Source of the DNA: Georgenia satyanarayanai
Lineage (GTDB): Bacteria > Actinomycetota > Actinomycetes > Actinomycetales > Actinomycetaceae
Reading direction: 5' to 3'
Assembly: GCF_900116375.1 (NCBI RefSeq)
Contig: NZ_UETB01000001.1
Span: forward strand, 248,001-312,000
DNA length: 64,000 nt
Position numbers and translations under genes: made by a program. Shown piece after piece: positions 33,460 through 42,816 of the stretch; the first letter of the stretch is position 1; each line of letters begins with the position of its first letter. The notes under the pieces were generated by a model. That model was given only the letters and a program-made list of their open reading frames with translations, was not told where the DNA came from and made no database searches.

Positions 33460-34656
33460 GTGCCCATCGCCATCCTCGCCCTCGCGCTCGGCACCTTCGG
33501 GATCGGCACGACCGAGTTCGTCATCATGGGGATGCTGCCGATCGTCGGCGCGGACCTCGGCGTGGACGTCCCGACGGCGGGGCAGTACGTGTCCTCCTAC
33601 GCGATGGGCGTCGTCGTCGGCGCGCCGCTGCTCACCGCGCTGACCGTGCGCCTGGCGCGCCGCTGGACGCTGGTCGGTCTGCTCGTTCTGTTCACCCTGG
33701 GCAACCTGCTGTCCGCGCTGGCCCCCACCCACGAGGTGCTGCTCGCCACGCGTTTCCTCACCGGGCTGCCGCACGGGGCGTTCTTCGGCGTCGGGGTGCT
33801 CGTCGCGGCCTCGCTCGTCGCCCCGAGCCGCCGCGGGCGGGCGATGGCCACGGTCGTCCTCGGCCTGACGATCGCCAACGTCGTCGGCGTCCCGGGGGGC
33901 ACGTTCATCGCCCAGCAGCTCGGCTGGCGCTGGACCTTCGCCGCGATCGCGCTCGTCGGGGTGGTGGCGACGATCGCCGTCGCCGCCTTCGCCCCGCGCG
34001 GGGAGCGGGACACGACCACCACCGGCTCGCTGCGCGCCGAGCTCGCCGCCTTCGCCCGCCCGCAGGTGCTCCTCACCCTCGCGGTCGTCATCTTCGGACT
34101 GGGTGGCTTGTTCGCCAGCTACAGCTACGTCGCGCCGATGCTCACCGACGTCTCGGGCCTGGCGGAGTCCTCGGTGCCGTGGGTGCTCGTCCTCGTGGGC
34201 GTCGGCATGACGGCCGGCTCCTACCTCGGCGGACGCATGTCCGACCGCAGCACCCTCGCCACCCTCGCCGGCGGGCTCGTCCTCGTCATCGCCGTGCTCC
34301 TCGCGCTCACCGTGCTCCTCGACAGCCCGGTGGCCGCCGTCGTGCTCCTCGTCCTGCTCGGCTTCGGGAGCCTCGCCCTGGGCCCGGCGATCCAGATGCG
34401 GATCGTCGAGCAGGCCGGCGGCGCACCGACGATGGTCTCGGCGGGCGTGCAGTCCGCCTTCAACATCGCCAACTCGATCGGCGCGTGGCTGGGCGGCGCG
34501 GTCATCGCCGCCGGCGCCGGCCTGCGCGCCCCCAACCTCGTCGGTGCGGCGCTCGCGGTCGTGGGGCTCGTGATCCTCGGCGTCTCCGGGTTCCTCGAGA
34601 TCCGCGAGCGGCGGACGACGACGGCGCAGGCCGAGCCGGTCCCGGCTGCCGCGTAG
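33460..34656 (+). CDS. MFS transporter, DHA1 (AraJ/arabinose-efflux-like) family
   Basis: A 398-residue 12-helix exporter. The first helix reads ILALALGTFGIGTTEFVIMG and continues into the DHA1 antiporter-type segment, with conserved LTALTVRLARRWTLV after helix 2 and the motif RFLTGLPHGAFFGVG. This is the sugar-efflux/chloramphenicol-resistance branch. GTG 33460 has GAGGAG seven bases upstream. It is convergent with flavohemoglobin. The substrate cannot be assigned. Confidence 0.88.
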   Translation: MPIAILALALGTFGIGTTEFVIMGMLPIVGADLGVDVPTAGQYVSSYAMGVVVGAPLLTALTVRLARRWTLVGLLVLFTLGNLLSALAPTHEVLLATRFLTGLPHGAFFGVGVLVAASLVAPSRRGRAMATVVLGLTIANVVGVPGGTFIAQQLGWRWTFAAIALVGVVATIAVAAFAPRGERDTTTTGSLRAELAAFARPQVLLTLAVVIFGLGGLFASYSYVAPMLTDVSGLAESSVPWVLVLVGVGMTAGSYLGGRMSDRSTLATLAGGLVLVIAVLLALTVLLDSPVAAVVLLVLLGFGSLALGPAIQMRIVEQAGGAPTMVSAGVQSAFNIANSIGAWLGGAVIAAGAGLRAPNLVGAALAVVGLVILGVSGFLEIRERRTTTAQAEPVPAAA

Positions 34657-34664
34657 CGCGCGGG

Positions 34665-35909
34665 TCAGACGGGCCGCAGCCAGTCGTTGGGGGCGAAGAG
34701 CTCGTAGTGCACCCGCGTGGACGGCACGTGCGCCTTCTCGAGCTGGATCCGCAGCGCCTGGAGGAACCCGCCGGGGCCGCAGACGAGGATCTCGGCCCGC
34801 GGGTCGAGGATGACGGCACCGACGTCCATCCGCCCGGGGCACGCGCCGGGAGCCTTGCCACGCTCGAACCACAGGTGCAGCTCGGCACGGGGCAGCCGGC
34901 CCACCACCTCGCGCAGCTCGGCGACGAGAGCGGCGTCCTCGGCGTCGCGGTCGGCGTGGAGCACGGTGACCGGTCGGTCCGGCTCCCGGTCCGCGAGGTG
35001 GTGGAGGATGCCGAGCATCGGGGTGAGGCCGATGCCTGCGGAGGCGAGGACGACCGGTCCGCTGCCCGCCTGCTCGACCGTGAGGTCGCCGAAGGGCAGC
35101 GTCACCTGGAGCTCGTCCCCGGCGCGCAGGTTGGCGTGCAGCCAGCTCGAGACCTCCCCGGCCGGGTCGCTCGCGGTGGGTGCGACCCGCTTGACGGTGA
35201 TCCGCCACCGCCCGGTGCCGGTGGGACCGGACAGGCTGTACTGACGCAGCTGGCGTGCGCCGTCGGGCAGGACCACGCCCACGGAGACGTACTGCCCGGG
35301 CACGAAGTCCGGCAGCGGCGCGCCGGGGGCGGGGGAGGCGAGCACGAAGGATGCGACGTCCGTGGACTCCTCGACGCGCTCGACCACCGTGGCGGTGCGG
35401 AAGACGTCGCCGGGCACGACGCCGGCGCCCGCGTAGAGGCCCGCCTCGAAGGCGATGAGCGTGCGCGCCATGATCCAGTAGACCGAGTCCCACGCCGCGG
35501 CGACCTCCGCCGTGACGACGTCCTCGCCCAGCACCTCGACGATCGCGGCGAAGAGGTGGTCGTGGACCACCTGGTACTGCTCCGGCGTGATGCCGAGGGA
35601 GACGTGCTTGTGGCCGATGCGCTCGAGCAGCTCGCGCGGGCTGGGGGCGTCGGGCGTGACGAGGAGGGTGGCGAAGGTGGCGACCGAGGCCGCCAGCGCC
35701 TTCTGCTGGGCGCCCTGGGCCTGGTTGCCGCGGTTGAAGGTGTGGCGCAGCAGCTCGGGGTGGGCGGCGAACATACGCCGGTAGAAGGTGGCCGCGATGT
35801 CGCCGATCCTGCTGCCGACCAGCGGCAGAGTGGCGATGACGACGGCCTCGTGCTCGGGGCTCAGGCGTTCCTCGACGGTGGCGGTCGGCATCTCGAGCTG
35901 TGCGGTCAT
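34665..35909 (-). CDS. hmp: Flavohemoglobin (nitric oxide dioxygenase)
   Basis: A 414-residue three-domain enzyme that oxidises NO to nitrate using O2 and NAD(P)H. The globin domain (~10-150) has the B10 Tyr (TFYRRMF), distal Gln region (NQAQGAQQ) and proximal His in IGHKHVSLGI. The FAD-binding barrel (~160-265) has RQYSLSGP, and the NAD domain (~270-414) has ASAGIGLTPML and CGPGGFLQAL. Length and motifs are normal for Hmp. ATG 35909. The 200 bases to the divergent dienelactone hydrolase should hold both promoters; no clear NsrR-type site was recognised. Confidence 0.93.
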   Translation of the reverse strand: MTAQLEMPTATVEERLSPEHEAVVIATLPLVGSRIGDIAATFYRRMFAAHPELLRHTFNRGNQAQGAQQKALAASVATFATLLVTPDAPSPRELLERIGHKHVSLGITPEQYQVVHDHLFAAIVEVLGEDVVTAEVAAAWDSVYWIMARTLIAFEAGLYAGAGVVPGDVFRTATVVERVEESTDVASFVLASPAPGAPLPDFVPGQYVSVGVVLPDGARQLRQYSLSGPTGTGRWRITVKRVAPTASDPAGEVSSWLHANLRAGDELQVTLPFGDLTVEQAGSGPVVLASAGIGLTPMLGILHHLADREPDRPVTVLHADRDAEDAALVAELREVVGRLPRAELHLWFERGKAPGACPGRMDVGAVILDPRAEILVCGPGGFLQALRIQLEKAHVPSTRVHYELFAPNDWLRPV

Positions 35910-36112
35910 GGTGTCCCCTCGTGTCGTGTCCGTGGTGACAGCGAGAGGCGGGTGCGGTCGGCAGCCCCCCGGTGCCTCCCCGACCCTAGGGAGGGGCGCG
36001 CGCGCCGGGTGCGGGACCAAGGTCCCCTCAGCCCGGCCGGGTGGCGGGCCGTGGATAGGGTGGTGACGCGGCCGGTGCAGGCCGCGGTGTCGACCCCCGG
36101 GGAGTGACCGGC

Positions 36113-36805
36113 ATGACCGCAGCGACCACCACCGTCCGTGTCCCCGACGGTGAGATGCCCGCCCGGCTGTGGCTCCCGCCGTCGGGAACGGGGCCCGGGA
36201 TCGTGCTGCTGCAGGAGATCTTCGGGGTCTCGCCGTACATCCGCTCCCGTGCCGCGGACCTGGCCGCGCTCGGCTACGTCGTCCTCGCTCCCGAGCTGTA
36301 CTGGCGCGCGGAGGGCAGCGTGGACGAGTCGAGCGAGGCGTTCCTCGAGCAGGGGATGGCGCTCGCGGCGCAGCTGGACTGGGACCGGACGGTGGCCGAC
36401 GCCACCGCCTCGGTGGAGGCCCTGCGCTCGCTCCCTGAGGTGGCCGGGGGTGTGGGCGTCCTCGGCTTCTGCTTCGGCGGAGGTGTGGCCTTCAACGTGG
36501 CGGCCGTGACCGACGTCGACGTCCTCGTCTCCTACTACGGCTCCGCGCTGCCGCAGCTGCTCCACCTCGCCGGCAGCGTGAGCGTGCCGAGCCTGCACCA
36601 CTTCGGTACCGCGGACGCCTACATCCCGATGGAGACGGTCGAGGAGATCCGCGCGGCCGTCGCCGGCCGGGAGGTGGAGCTCCACCTGCACGACGGCGCG
36701 GGGCACGCCTTCGACAACCCGCACCCGCTGTTCCACCACGAGCGGGCCAGCGAGGACGCGTGGCGGCTCACGGCCGACTTCCTCTCCCGGCGCCTCCCGG
36801 TCTGA
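36113..36805 (+). CDS. Dienelactone hydrolase family protein
   Basis: A 230-residue cytosolic alpha/beta hydrolase of the DLH family with Cys nucleophile elbow GFCFGGG (Cys near 122), Asp in FGTADAYIP and His in GAGHAFDNP, the standard Cys-Asp-His triad. The Glu of the DLH family is present in LLQEIFGV. ATG 36113 has GGGGAG eight bases upstream; GTG 36104 is less well placed. It is divergent from hmp. No other chlorocatechol pathway genes are nearby, so a generic lactone or ester hydrolase role is more likely than a dedicated pathway step. Confidence 0.9.
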   Translation: MTAATTTVRVPDGEMPARLWLPPSGTGPGIVLLQEIFGVSPYIRSRAADLAALGYVVLAPELYWRAEGSVDESSEAFLEQGMALAAQLDWDRTVADATASVEALRSLPEVAGGVGVLGFCFGGGVAFNVAAVTDVDVLVSYYGSALPQLLHLAGSVSVPSLHHFGTADAYIPMETVEEIRAAVAGREVELHLHDGAGHAFDNPHPLFHHERASEDAWRLTADFLSRRLPV

Positions 36806-36952
36806 CCTGCCGCTTCTCGGTGCCCCACAGGCGGGCGTCACGACGCTCCTCGTCGGTGGCCTGTGGATGACGTGCCCGCGGTGTCCGGCGCTCGGGTGAT
36901 GCTCGGCGTGGCCCCGCAGGTGCGGGGCCGGGACCGAGGACGGGAGACCCTC

Positions 36953-37639
36953 ATGGCCGAGACACCGATGCCGGACACGGAGCCGTGGGAGCGCGACGTC
37001 GGCTTCGCTCTCGACGCCCCGGCGCCGACCTGGCCGCGGCGTCCGCCGCACGAGCAGCCGCCGAACGCGGGACAGCCGTGGACCGACGCCGACTACGAGG
37101 AGATCGTCGCCGCGGCTCGGGAGGGCGTCACCGACATGGAGGATGTCGCCACCCGCCTCGGCCGCGCGCGGAACCCGACGCTCATGAAGGCCAGGCGGCT
37201 GCTTCCCCCGGCCGAGCGCACGGCCCCGCCCGACCGCGTCATGCGGCTGCTGCGGGAGCACCTCGAGGAGCCGGACTACGACTGGGAGCGCGTCACCCTG
37301 GAGGAGCTGCCGCCGCGTCCGGTCGTCAACCCGCCGGCGCTCACCGGCGTCGCCGGGCTGACACGTGAGGACCTCGTGCGGATCTGCTACGCCCTCGCGC
37401 TGGTCGGGGGCGTGGCGGGTGAGGACCTCATGTCGCGGGTGACGGGGGAGGTGCGCCGGCGGTGCCTCGTTCCCGAGCTCGTCGAGCTGCGGGTGCACCG
37501 GCTGCTGCACCTGGGTGCGGAGGTCACGTGGGAGCACGCCCGTTCCGACGCCGGCCGCTGGGTCGACACCGTCCTGTCACCGGCACCGGTCGAGTGGCCC
37601 TTCGTCGAGGAGGAGCACGTCGTGCCGCCCTACTGGTGA
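36953..37639 (+). CDS. Hypothetical protein
   Basis: A 228-residue soluble protein with an acidic Pro-rich N-terminus, a helical middle with DADYEEIVAAAREGVTDMED that looks like a helix-turn-helix (about 45-90, followed by ATRLGRARNPTLMKARRLL), and a helical C-terminus. ATG 36953 has GGGAG seven bases upstream. No family is recognised; a DNA-binding role for the middle segment is only a possibility. Confidence 0.75.
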   Translation: MAETPMPDTEPWERDVGFALDAPAPTWPRRPPHEQPPNAGQPWTDADYEEIVAAAREGVTDMEDVATRLGRARNPTLMKARRLLPPAERTAPPDRVMRLLREHLEEPDYDWERVTLEELPPRPVVNPPALTGVAGLTREDLVRICYALALVGGVAGEDLMSRVTGEVRRRCLVPELVELRVHRLLHLGAEVTWEHARSDAGRWVDTVLSPAPVEWPFVEEEHVVPPYW

Positions 37640-37725
37640 CCCGAGCCCTGCAGGCCCGGGCGCGGCGCTCCGCCGTCGTCCATGATGGACACGCGCCCAC
37701 CGCTCACCGACCGACGGAGCACGCC

Positions 37726-38667
37726 GTGAAGATCCTCCTGCCCGACTCGCTGCCGCTGCACCCGAGTCTTCCCGACGGCGTCCGCGCGATCTCCTACGAC
37801 GCGTCCCGTCCCGTGCCGCCCGAGCACCGCGACGCGGAGGCGCTGGTCGTGTGGGGCGTGTCGGGCGACGACCTGGCGGAGGTCGCCGGGGACATGCCGA
37901 ACCTGCGCTGGGTGCAGACGCTGGCCGCGGGGCCGGACTCCGTCCTGGCTGCGGGGTTCCCCGACGACGTCGTCATCACCTCCGGGGCGGGGCTGCACAG
38001 CCCGACGGTCACCGAGCACGCACTCACGCTGGTCCTCGCGCTGCTGCGGCGGCTGCCGCAGGCGGGCGCGGCCCAGGCCGCGCACCGGTGGGACCGGGAG
38101 ATCGGTGGGGTCCAGCCGCTGCACCCGGAGGGGGCGGTCACCTCGCTCATCGGGGCGCAGGTGCTCGTGTGGGGCTTCGGGAACATCGGCCAGACGCTGG
38201 CGCCGCTGCTGCAGTCGCTCGGCGCGACGGTCCGCGGCGTGGCGCGGAGCGCGGGGGAGCGGGCCGGCTTCGAGGTGGTCGCCGAGGAGGACATCGCGAC
38301 GCAGCTGGCACAGACGGACGTGCTCGTCATGATCCTGCCCTCCACGCCGGAGACGGAGAAGGCGCTCGACGCCGAGCGGCTCGCCGCGCTGCCGGAGCAC
38401 GCCTACGTCGTCAACGTGGGGCGCGGCTCGACCGTCGACGAGGACGCCCTGCTCACCGCCCTCACCGACGGGACGATCGCCGGCGCGGCGCTGGACGTCA
38501 CCGCCGTCGAGCCGCTGCCGGAGGACTCGCCGCTGTGGGACGCCCCGAACGTCGTCATCACGCCGCACGCCGCCGGCGGCCGGCCGGTGGGCGCGGACGA
38601 GCTCGTCGCACACAACGTGCGCGCGCTGGTCGAGGGGCGGGAGCTGCGCAACGTCGTCGAGCGGTAG
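37726..38667 (+). CDS. D-2-hydroxyacid dehydrogenase
   Basis: A 313-residue NAD-dependent D-isomer-specific 2-hydroxyacid dehydrogenase. The coenzyme domain has GFGNIGQTLAPLLQSLG. The catalytic Arg is in NVGRGSTVDEDAL, the Glu in VTAVEPLPEDSPLW and the His in ITPHAAGGRP. It lacks the C-terminal ACT domain of SerA, so it is a glyoxylate/hydroxypyruvate-type reductase or relative. GTG 37726 has GGAG six bases upstream. It is a single gene between unrelated neighbours. Confidence 0.9.
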   Translation: MKILLPDSLPLHPSLPDGVRAISYDASRPVPPEHRDAEALVVWGVSGDDLAEVAGDMPNLRWVQTLAAGPDSVLAAGFPDDVVITSGAGLHSPTVTEHALTLVLALLRRLPQAGAAQAAHRWDREIGGVQPLHPEGAVTSLIGAQVLVWGFGNIGQTLAPLLQSLGATVRGVARSAGERAGFEVVAEEDIATQLAQTDVLVMILPSTPETEKALDAERLAALPEHAYVVNVGRGSTVDEDALLTALTDGTIAGAALDVTAVEPLPEDSPLWDAPNVVITPHAAGGRPVGADELVAHNVRALVEGRELRNVVER

Positions 38668-38723
38668 TGCCTCAACCTCGCGTCCGGCCTGCCGATAGGG
38701 AGTGAGGACGAGGGGAGACAGGT

Positions 38724-39332
38724 ATGGACGGGGTGCTCTCGATCACCCAGCGGATCTCGGGGATCCAGGCCCAGCTGACGGCGCTGTCGACGCCGCCGCC
38801 GGCGACCGTGGACACTGCCGGCACCTTCGACCGGATCTTCACCCAGGCGGCCGGCGAGTTCGCGCCGGTCACCGCCCCGGCCGCCCCGGCGGCCACGGCA
38901 CCGGTCGGTGCGCTCAACAACAAGGGCGTGCCCACGGACCTCGCCATGTACGACAACGGCAAGATCCCCGCGCAGGCGCTCGCCCCGATCGGTGCCACCG
39001 GCCACAGCATGTGGGCACCGGCTGCGGCCAACTTCGAGAAGCTCCTGGCGGACGCCAAGGCGGACGGCGTGGAGATCGGCATCAACGACTCCTACCGCAC
39101 CTACGAGCGGCAGCTCGAGCTCGTCGACCGCCTCGGCCTGTACAACGAGGGCGGGCTGGCCGCGGTCCCGGGCACGAGCAACCACGGCTGGGGCCGAGCG
39201 GTGGACCTCCACCTCGACGGCGAGGCCCTCACCTGGATGCGGGCCAACGGCGAGAAGTACGGCTTCGTCGAGGACACCCCACGCGAGACCTGGCACTGGG
39301 CCTACTACCCCGACCGCGTGCAGTCCCCTTAG
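38724..39332 (+). CDS. M15-family D-alanyl-D-alanine carboxypeptidase-like protein, no signal peptide
   Basis: A 202-residue protein with a C-terminal VanY/M15 zinc peptidase domain (about 85-198): the zinc motif SNHGWGRAVDLHLDG carries the first His and Asp, and ETWHWAYY the second His. The N-terminal ~30 residues (SITQRISGIQAQLTAL) are an amphipathic helix and the next part a Pro/Ala linker. No signal peptide is seen, which is unusual for a peptidoglycan peptidase. The N-terminus resembles those of flagellum-associated wall hydrolases of actinobacteria, although no flagellar genes are in the window. ATG 38724 follows GGGGAGACAGGT. Confidence 0.82.
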   Translation: MDGVLSITQRISGIQAQLTALSTPPPATVDTAGTFDRIFTQAAGEFAPVTAPAAPAATAPVGALNNKGVPTDLAMYDNGKIPAQALAPIGATGHSMWAPAAANFEKLLADAKADGVEIGINDSYRTYERQLELVDRLGLYNEGGLAAVPGTSNHGWGRAVDLHLDGEALTWMRANGEKYGFVEDTPRETWHWAYYPDRVQSP

Positions 39333-39347
39333 CCTCGGGCGATCGCC

Positions 39348-39353
39348 TACCGT
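39348..39353 (+). promoter_or_regulatory. Putative -10 element of a leaderless promoter
   Basis: TACCGT ends six bases before the ATG at 39360 and there is no ribosome binding site in front of that start, consistent with a leaderless transcript as at 7019-7031. Confidence 0.4.
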
Positions 39354-39359
39354 GGCGGG

Positions 39360-40430
39360 ATGAGCAGCAGCACACCCGACCTCCAGCCCGTCCTGCCCCC
39401 GCACGAGGTCCGGCTGGGCCTCGACACCTTCGGTGACATGACCGTGGACGAGGAGGGCCGGCCGCGGACCTTCGGCCAGGTGCTGCGCGAGGTCGTGGAG
39501 CAGGGCGTGCTCGCCGACGAGGTGGGCGTGGACGCCCTCGGCCTCGGTGAGCACCACCGTGACGACTTCGCCATCTCCGCCCCCGAGATCGTGCTCGCCG
39601 CGATCGCCTCGCGGACCAGCCGGATCCTGCTCGGCACCGCCGTGACGGTCCTCAGCTCCGACGACCCGGTCCGCGTCTACGAGAAGATGGCGACCCTCGA
39701 CGGCGTCTCGGGCGGTCGCGCCGAGGTCACCCTGGGTCGCGGTTCCTTCACGGAGTCCTTCCCGCTGTTCGGGCTGAACCTGTCCGACTACGAGCGGCTC
39801 TTCGCCGAGAAGCTCGACCTCTTCGCCGCGCTGCGCAGCGAGGAGCCGGTGACCTGGGAGGGCACCGTGCGCGGGCCGCTGCGCGACGCGCAGGTCTATC
39901 CCAAGACCGAGGCCGGGACGCTGCGGACGTGGATCGGGGTGGGCGGCTCGCCCGAGTCGGTGGTCCGTGCGGCACGGTACGGCTTCCCGATGATGCTCGC
40001 GATCATCGGCGGGGAGCCGTCGCGTTTCATCCCCTTCGCCGACCTGTACCGCCGGGCGTTGGGCGAGCTCGGCCAGCCGGAGCTGCCGGTGGGCGTGCAC
40101 GCGCCGGGCTTCGTCGCCGCGACCGACGAGCAGGCACGCGAGCTGATGTTCCCGCACTTCAAGACGAACCGGGACCGCATCGGTGCCGAGCGCGGCTGGG
40201 GCCCGACCACCCGCATGCAGTTCGACATGGAGGTGGAGAACGGGGCGGTGTTCGCCGGCTCGCCCGAGACGGTGGCTCAGAAGATCGCGACCACGGTGCG
40301 CCAGCTCGGTCTCAGCCGCTTCGACCTCAAGTACAGCAACGGCCCCATGCCGCACCGGCACAGCCTGGAAGCGGTCCGCCTCTACGGCACCGAGGTCATC
40401 CCGCGGGTGCGGGAGCTGCTCGCCGACTGA
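39360..40430 (+). CDS. LLM-class flavin-dependent oxidoreductase
   Basis: A 356-residue luciferase-like monooxygenase (bacterial luciferase fold, FMN or F420 dependent). Landmarks are VGVDALGLGEHHRDDFAISAP (GEHH motif near residue 62), ILLGTAVTVLSSDDPVRVYE, and VTLGRGSFTESFPLFG. No partner reductase is adjacent. The substrate is unknown. A leaderless-type -10 box precedes the ATG. Confidence 0.9.
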   Translation: MSSSTPDLQPVLPPHEVRLGLDTFGDMTVDEEGRPRTFGQVLREVVEQGVLADEVGVDALGLGEHHRDDFAISAPEIVLAAIASRTSRILLGTAVTVLSSDDPVRVYEKMATLDGVSGGRAEVTLGRGSFTESFPLFGLNLSDYERLFAEKLDLFAALRSEEPVTWEGTVRGPLRDAQVYPKTEAGTLRTWIGVGGSPESVVRAARYGFPMMLAIIGGEPSRFIPFADLYRRALGELGQPELPVGVHAPGFVAATDEQARELMFPHFKTNRDRIGAERGWGPTTRMQFDMEVENGAVFAGSPETVAQKIATTVRQLGLSRFDLKYSNGPMPHRHSLEAVRLYGTEVIPRVRELLAD

Positions 40431-40471
40431 GCGCCGCTCCCGGGTCACGGCCCGGGAGCCGCTCCGCGACG

Positions 40472-40597
40472 ATGCGTGGCTCTCCGGCCTGCGTGTGGCT
40501 CTCCGGCCTGCGTGTGGCATGTGGCCGATGCGTGGCTCTGTGGCCGATGCGGGGCTCTCCCCCCTGCGCGTGGCGCTGTGGCCGACGCGTGGCTACC
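40472..40597. repeat. Degenerate tandem repeats, ~18-19 bp, about seven units
   Basis: The 170-bp gap between the LLM gene and the convergent HNH gene contains about seven imperfect units built on tgcgtggctctccggcc, alternating with forms ending ctgtggccg. The first two units are almost identical; later ones diverge. No gene is supported here. The repeat lies immediately after the stop of the DUF222-HNH gene. Confidence 0.6.
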
Positions 40598-40599
40598 CG

Positions 40600-42816
40600 T
40601 CAGAAGGGAGGCTCGTCGTCCGCGTCCCACGCAGGACCGGGGTCGTCCGCCCCGACGGGGAACGAGCGTTGCGGGAGGGGCGGAGGTGTCCAGCCACCGC
40701 TGGCGCTGCTTCCCGCGGCGACCTCGGCGAGGACGGTGTCGACCACCTCGACCGGCACGCTCTTTCCGCTCCGGCGTATCTCCTTGCCGACGGCGCGCAG
40801 GCCGGCGGCGGTGCGACGCGGCATGGTGATGACAGTGCCGTCGGTGCGCCGCAGGTAGCCGTGGCCGGTCATGGTCGTCCAGGCGTAGGTGCCGTCGGAG
40901 GCTCGTGCGACGGTGAAGCCGCCTTGGCTCTTGACCGCGTGGGTGCGGTCGCACTGCGGTCCGAGGTTCCACACGGAGGTCTCCCCACCGTCCTGCCACT
41001 CGTGGATGTGGTCGAGCTGGCACTTGTGGGCGGGGGTGGAGCAGCCCGGCTCGATGCAGGTCTTGTCGCGCTCGCGGACGAGGTCGGCCATGGCAGCGGG
41101 CGGCGCGTATCGGGTGCGTCCGACGTCGAGCACCTGCCCGGTCACCGGGTCGCTCACGATCCGGCGCCACTGGCCGCCGGCGGCGAGGGCCCGAGCGACC
41201 TCGGGGGCGATCGGTCCGTACCCCTCGAGCACGGCGACCGGCTCGGGATCGCGCTCGAGTGCGTTGCGGGGCGGGACGTTGAGGTCGGGGAGGCCCACGG
41301 CGAGCGGGACGTCGAGCCGGACCTCGACGGGCAGCCCGCCGACCGTGCCGAGGCGCACCGCGGGCATCCGCCGCTGGGGCAGACGCTGTCCGGGCACCGG
41401 CGGTGCGGCGCCGTAGGGCACCTGGGTGCCCTTCGCAGGTCTCGCGCGCTTCTTCGCGGGTGGTGCCTGGACAGGTGGCTCGGCCTCCGTGCCCGATGTG
41501 GGCAGAGCTCGCTCCTCGGAGCCGGACGCAGGTTCGTCGACGGGCACAGCTGCGCCCTCGCGAGCGGGCCCGGGGTCGCCGGTGGGAGGAGTCGGCTCCG
41601 CGTCAGCGCCCGCCGTGGGGGCGCCGGTGGGAAGAGCCGGCCCCTCGTAGGCACCCACCGCGGATGCCGCTCCGTCAGTGGCCTCGCCGTCAGCCGACTG
41701 GCCCGCCGTTGGGTCGAGGCTGGGCGCCACCTGCGCCTCGGCCGGCACGCCGATGAACCCGCTGATGAGTGCGCCGTGCGCCATGAGGGACAGGCTGTCG
41801 GCGCGGAGCTGGTCCATCGTGCGACCGTCGCCGGCGTGCTTGGCCGCACGGGCAGCGCTGTCGAGAGTGATGTCCAGGGCAATGGCGTCGGCGGCGGGCA
41901 GGAGGGCCGTCATGCTCGCCATCCCGTCCGGCAGTGCACGCGGGTGGTACACCGTGCGCTTCTGGCGGGCGGCGCGATGGCGGGCGTCGGCCTCGTCCGG
42001 GTCGACGGAGATGACGGCCTTCTCGAGGTCGTCGGTCAACTGGCGCAGGGTGCGCCCCGGGGCGGTGTCGATCACCTCCCACTGGGCGGCGAGGGCGACC
42101 TCGGGCGGCAGTCCGTCCAGCCTGGTGACGATGGCCTGCGCGCGCGGGTAGTCGATGAGCCCCCGCTCCAACGCCTCACCGGTCGCCTCGAGCAGGCCGC
42201 CCAGTGCACGCCCCGTGGCGGCCATGCGAGTCCCGGCGACCTTGCTGATCTTCAGCCGCATCGCGAGCTCATGACCGGCGAGGCACTCACCGCGGGTGCG
42301 GCCGCGCTGGGTGCCGGGCCACTCGGGGTTGAGCGCGGGTCGCTCGGCGAGCACGGCCGCGGACCGCACAGCCTGCGCTGCTGCGTAGGCCTCCATCCGT
42401 TTGTGGGCCGCGGTGAGCTCGACCAGCGAGTAGTCGTCGACGTCGGCCGGATCGATGGCGGCAAGCACGATGCCCAGCACAGGGCCAGGTGGCAGGGGAG
42501 CGAGGTAGTCGCCCAGAGCACCGTCCTGCGGGATCAGCTCCGCCAGGAGGTCGCGCGGCCACGCCGGTGAGTCCACAGGACCGAAGGGAGCGGTGGCCGA
42601 AGTGTCCTGCGCCGGTTCCGGTGTCCCCTCGCTCGGGCCGGAGGCGTCCCGTGCCAGGGCCGGCGCCTGATCGATCGGCTTGGGGACGGTGGGCCAACGC
42701 CCGGGCAGCATCTCCTCGAGGCGGTCCGCGGTGGCGTCCTCGGGCCGCACGTCACCGGCGCCCTTGGCCACGTCAGCCGAACGCTCCGGCTGGGTCCCGT
42801 CCCCCTCGAGGTTCAT
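40600..42816 (-). CDS. HNH endonuclease, DUF222 (13E12-repeat) family
   Basis: A 738-residue protein with an acidic N-terminal region, a DUF222 domain (about 85-340; PLPPGPVLGIVLAAIDP through the GRTMDQLRADSLSLMA segment), a long Ala/Pro-rich insert of low complexity (~365-480), and a C-terminal HNH nuclease (about 610-660; TCIEPGCSTPAHKCQLDHI with the Asn in WNLGPQC and the later His in DRTHAVK). Such genes occur in many copies in Micrococcales and Mycobacterium and are regarded as mobile or phage-related in some genomes. No inverted repeats or transposase were seen around it. ATG 42816. Confidence 0.88.
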   Translation of the reverse strand: MNLEGDGTQPERSADVAKGAGDVRPEDATADRLEEMLPGRWPTVPKPIDQAPALARDASGPSEGTPEPAQDTSATAPFGPVDSPAWPRDLLAELIPQDGALGDYLAPLPPGPVLGIVLAAIDPADVDDYSLVELTAAHKRMEAYAAAQAVRSAAVLAERPALNPEWPGTQRGRTRGECLAGHELAMRLKISKVAGTRMAATGRALGGLLEATGEALERGLIDYPRAQAIVTRLDGLPPEVALAAQWEVIDTAPGRTLRQLTDDLEKAVISVDPDEADARHRAARQKRTVYHPRALPDGMASMTALLPAADAIALDITLDSAARAAKHAGDGRTMDQLRADSLSLMAHGALISGFIGVPAEAQVAPSLDPTAGQSADGEATDGAASAVGAYEGPALPTGAPTAGADAEPTPPTGDPGPAREGAAVPVDEPASGSEERALPTSGTEAEPPVQAPPAKKRARPAKGTQVPYGAAPPVPGQRLPQRRMPAVRLGTVGGLPVEVRLDVPLAVGLPDLNVPPRNALERDPEPVAVLEGYGPIAPEVARALAAGGQWRRIVSDPVTGQVLDVGRTRYAPPAAMADLVRERDKTCIEPGCSTPAHKCQLDHIHEWQDGGETSVWNLGPQCDRTHAVKSQGGFTVARASDGTYAWTTMTGHGYLRRTDGTVITMPRRTAAGLRAVGKEIRRSGKSVPVEVVDTVLAEVAAGSSASGGWTPPPLPQRSFPVGADDPGPAWDADDEPPF

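Noticed and set aside
40600-42816. DUF222-HNH gene as part of a mobile element
   Set aside because: No transposase, terminal repeats or target duplications were found around it; only the family history suggests mobility.
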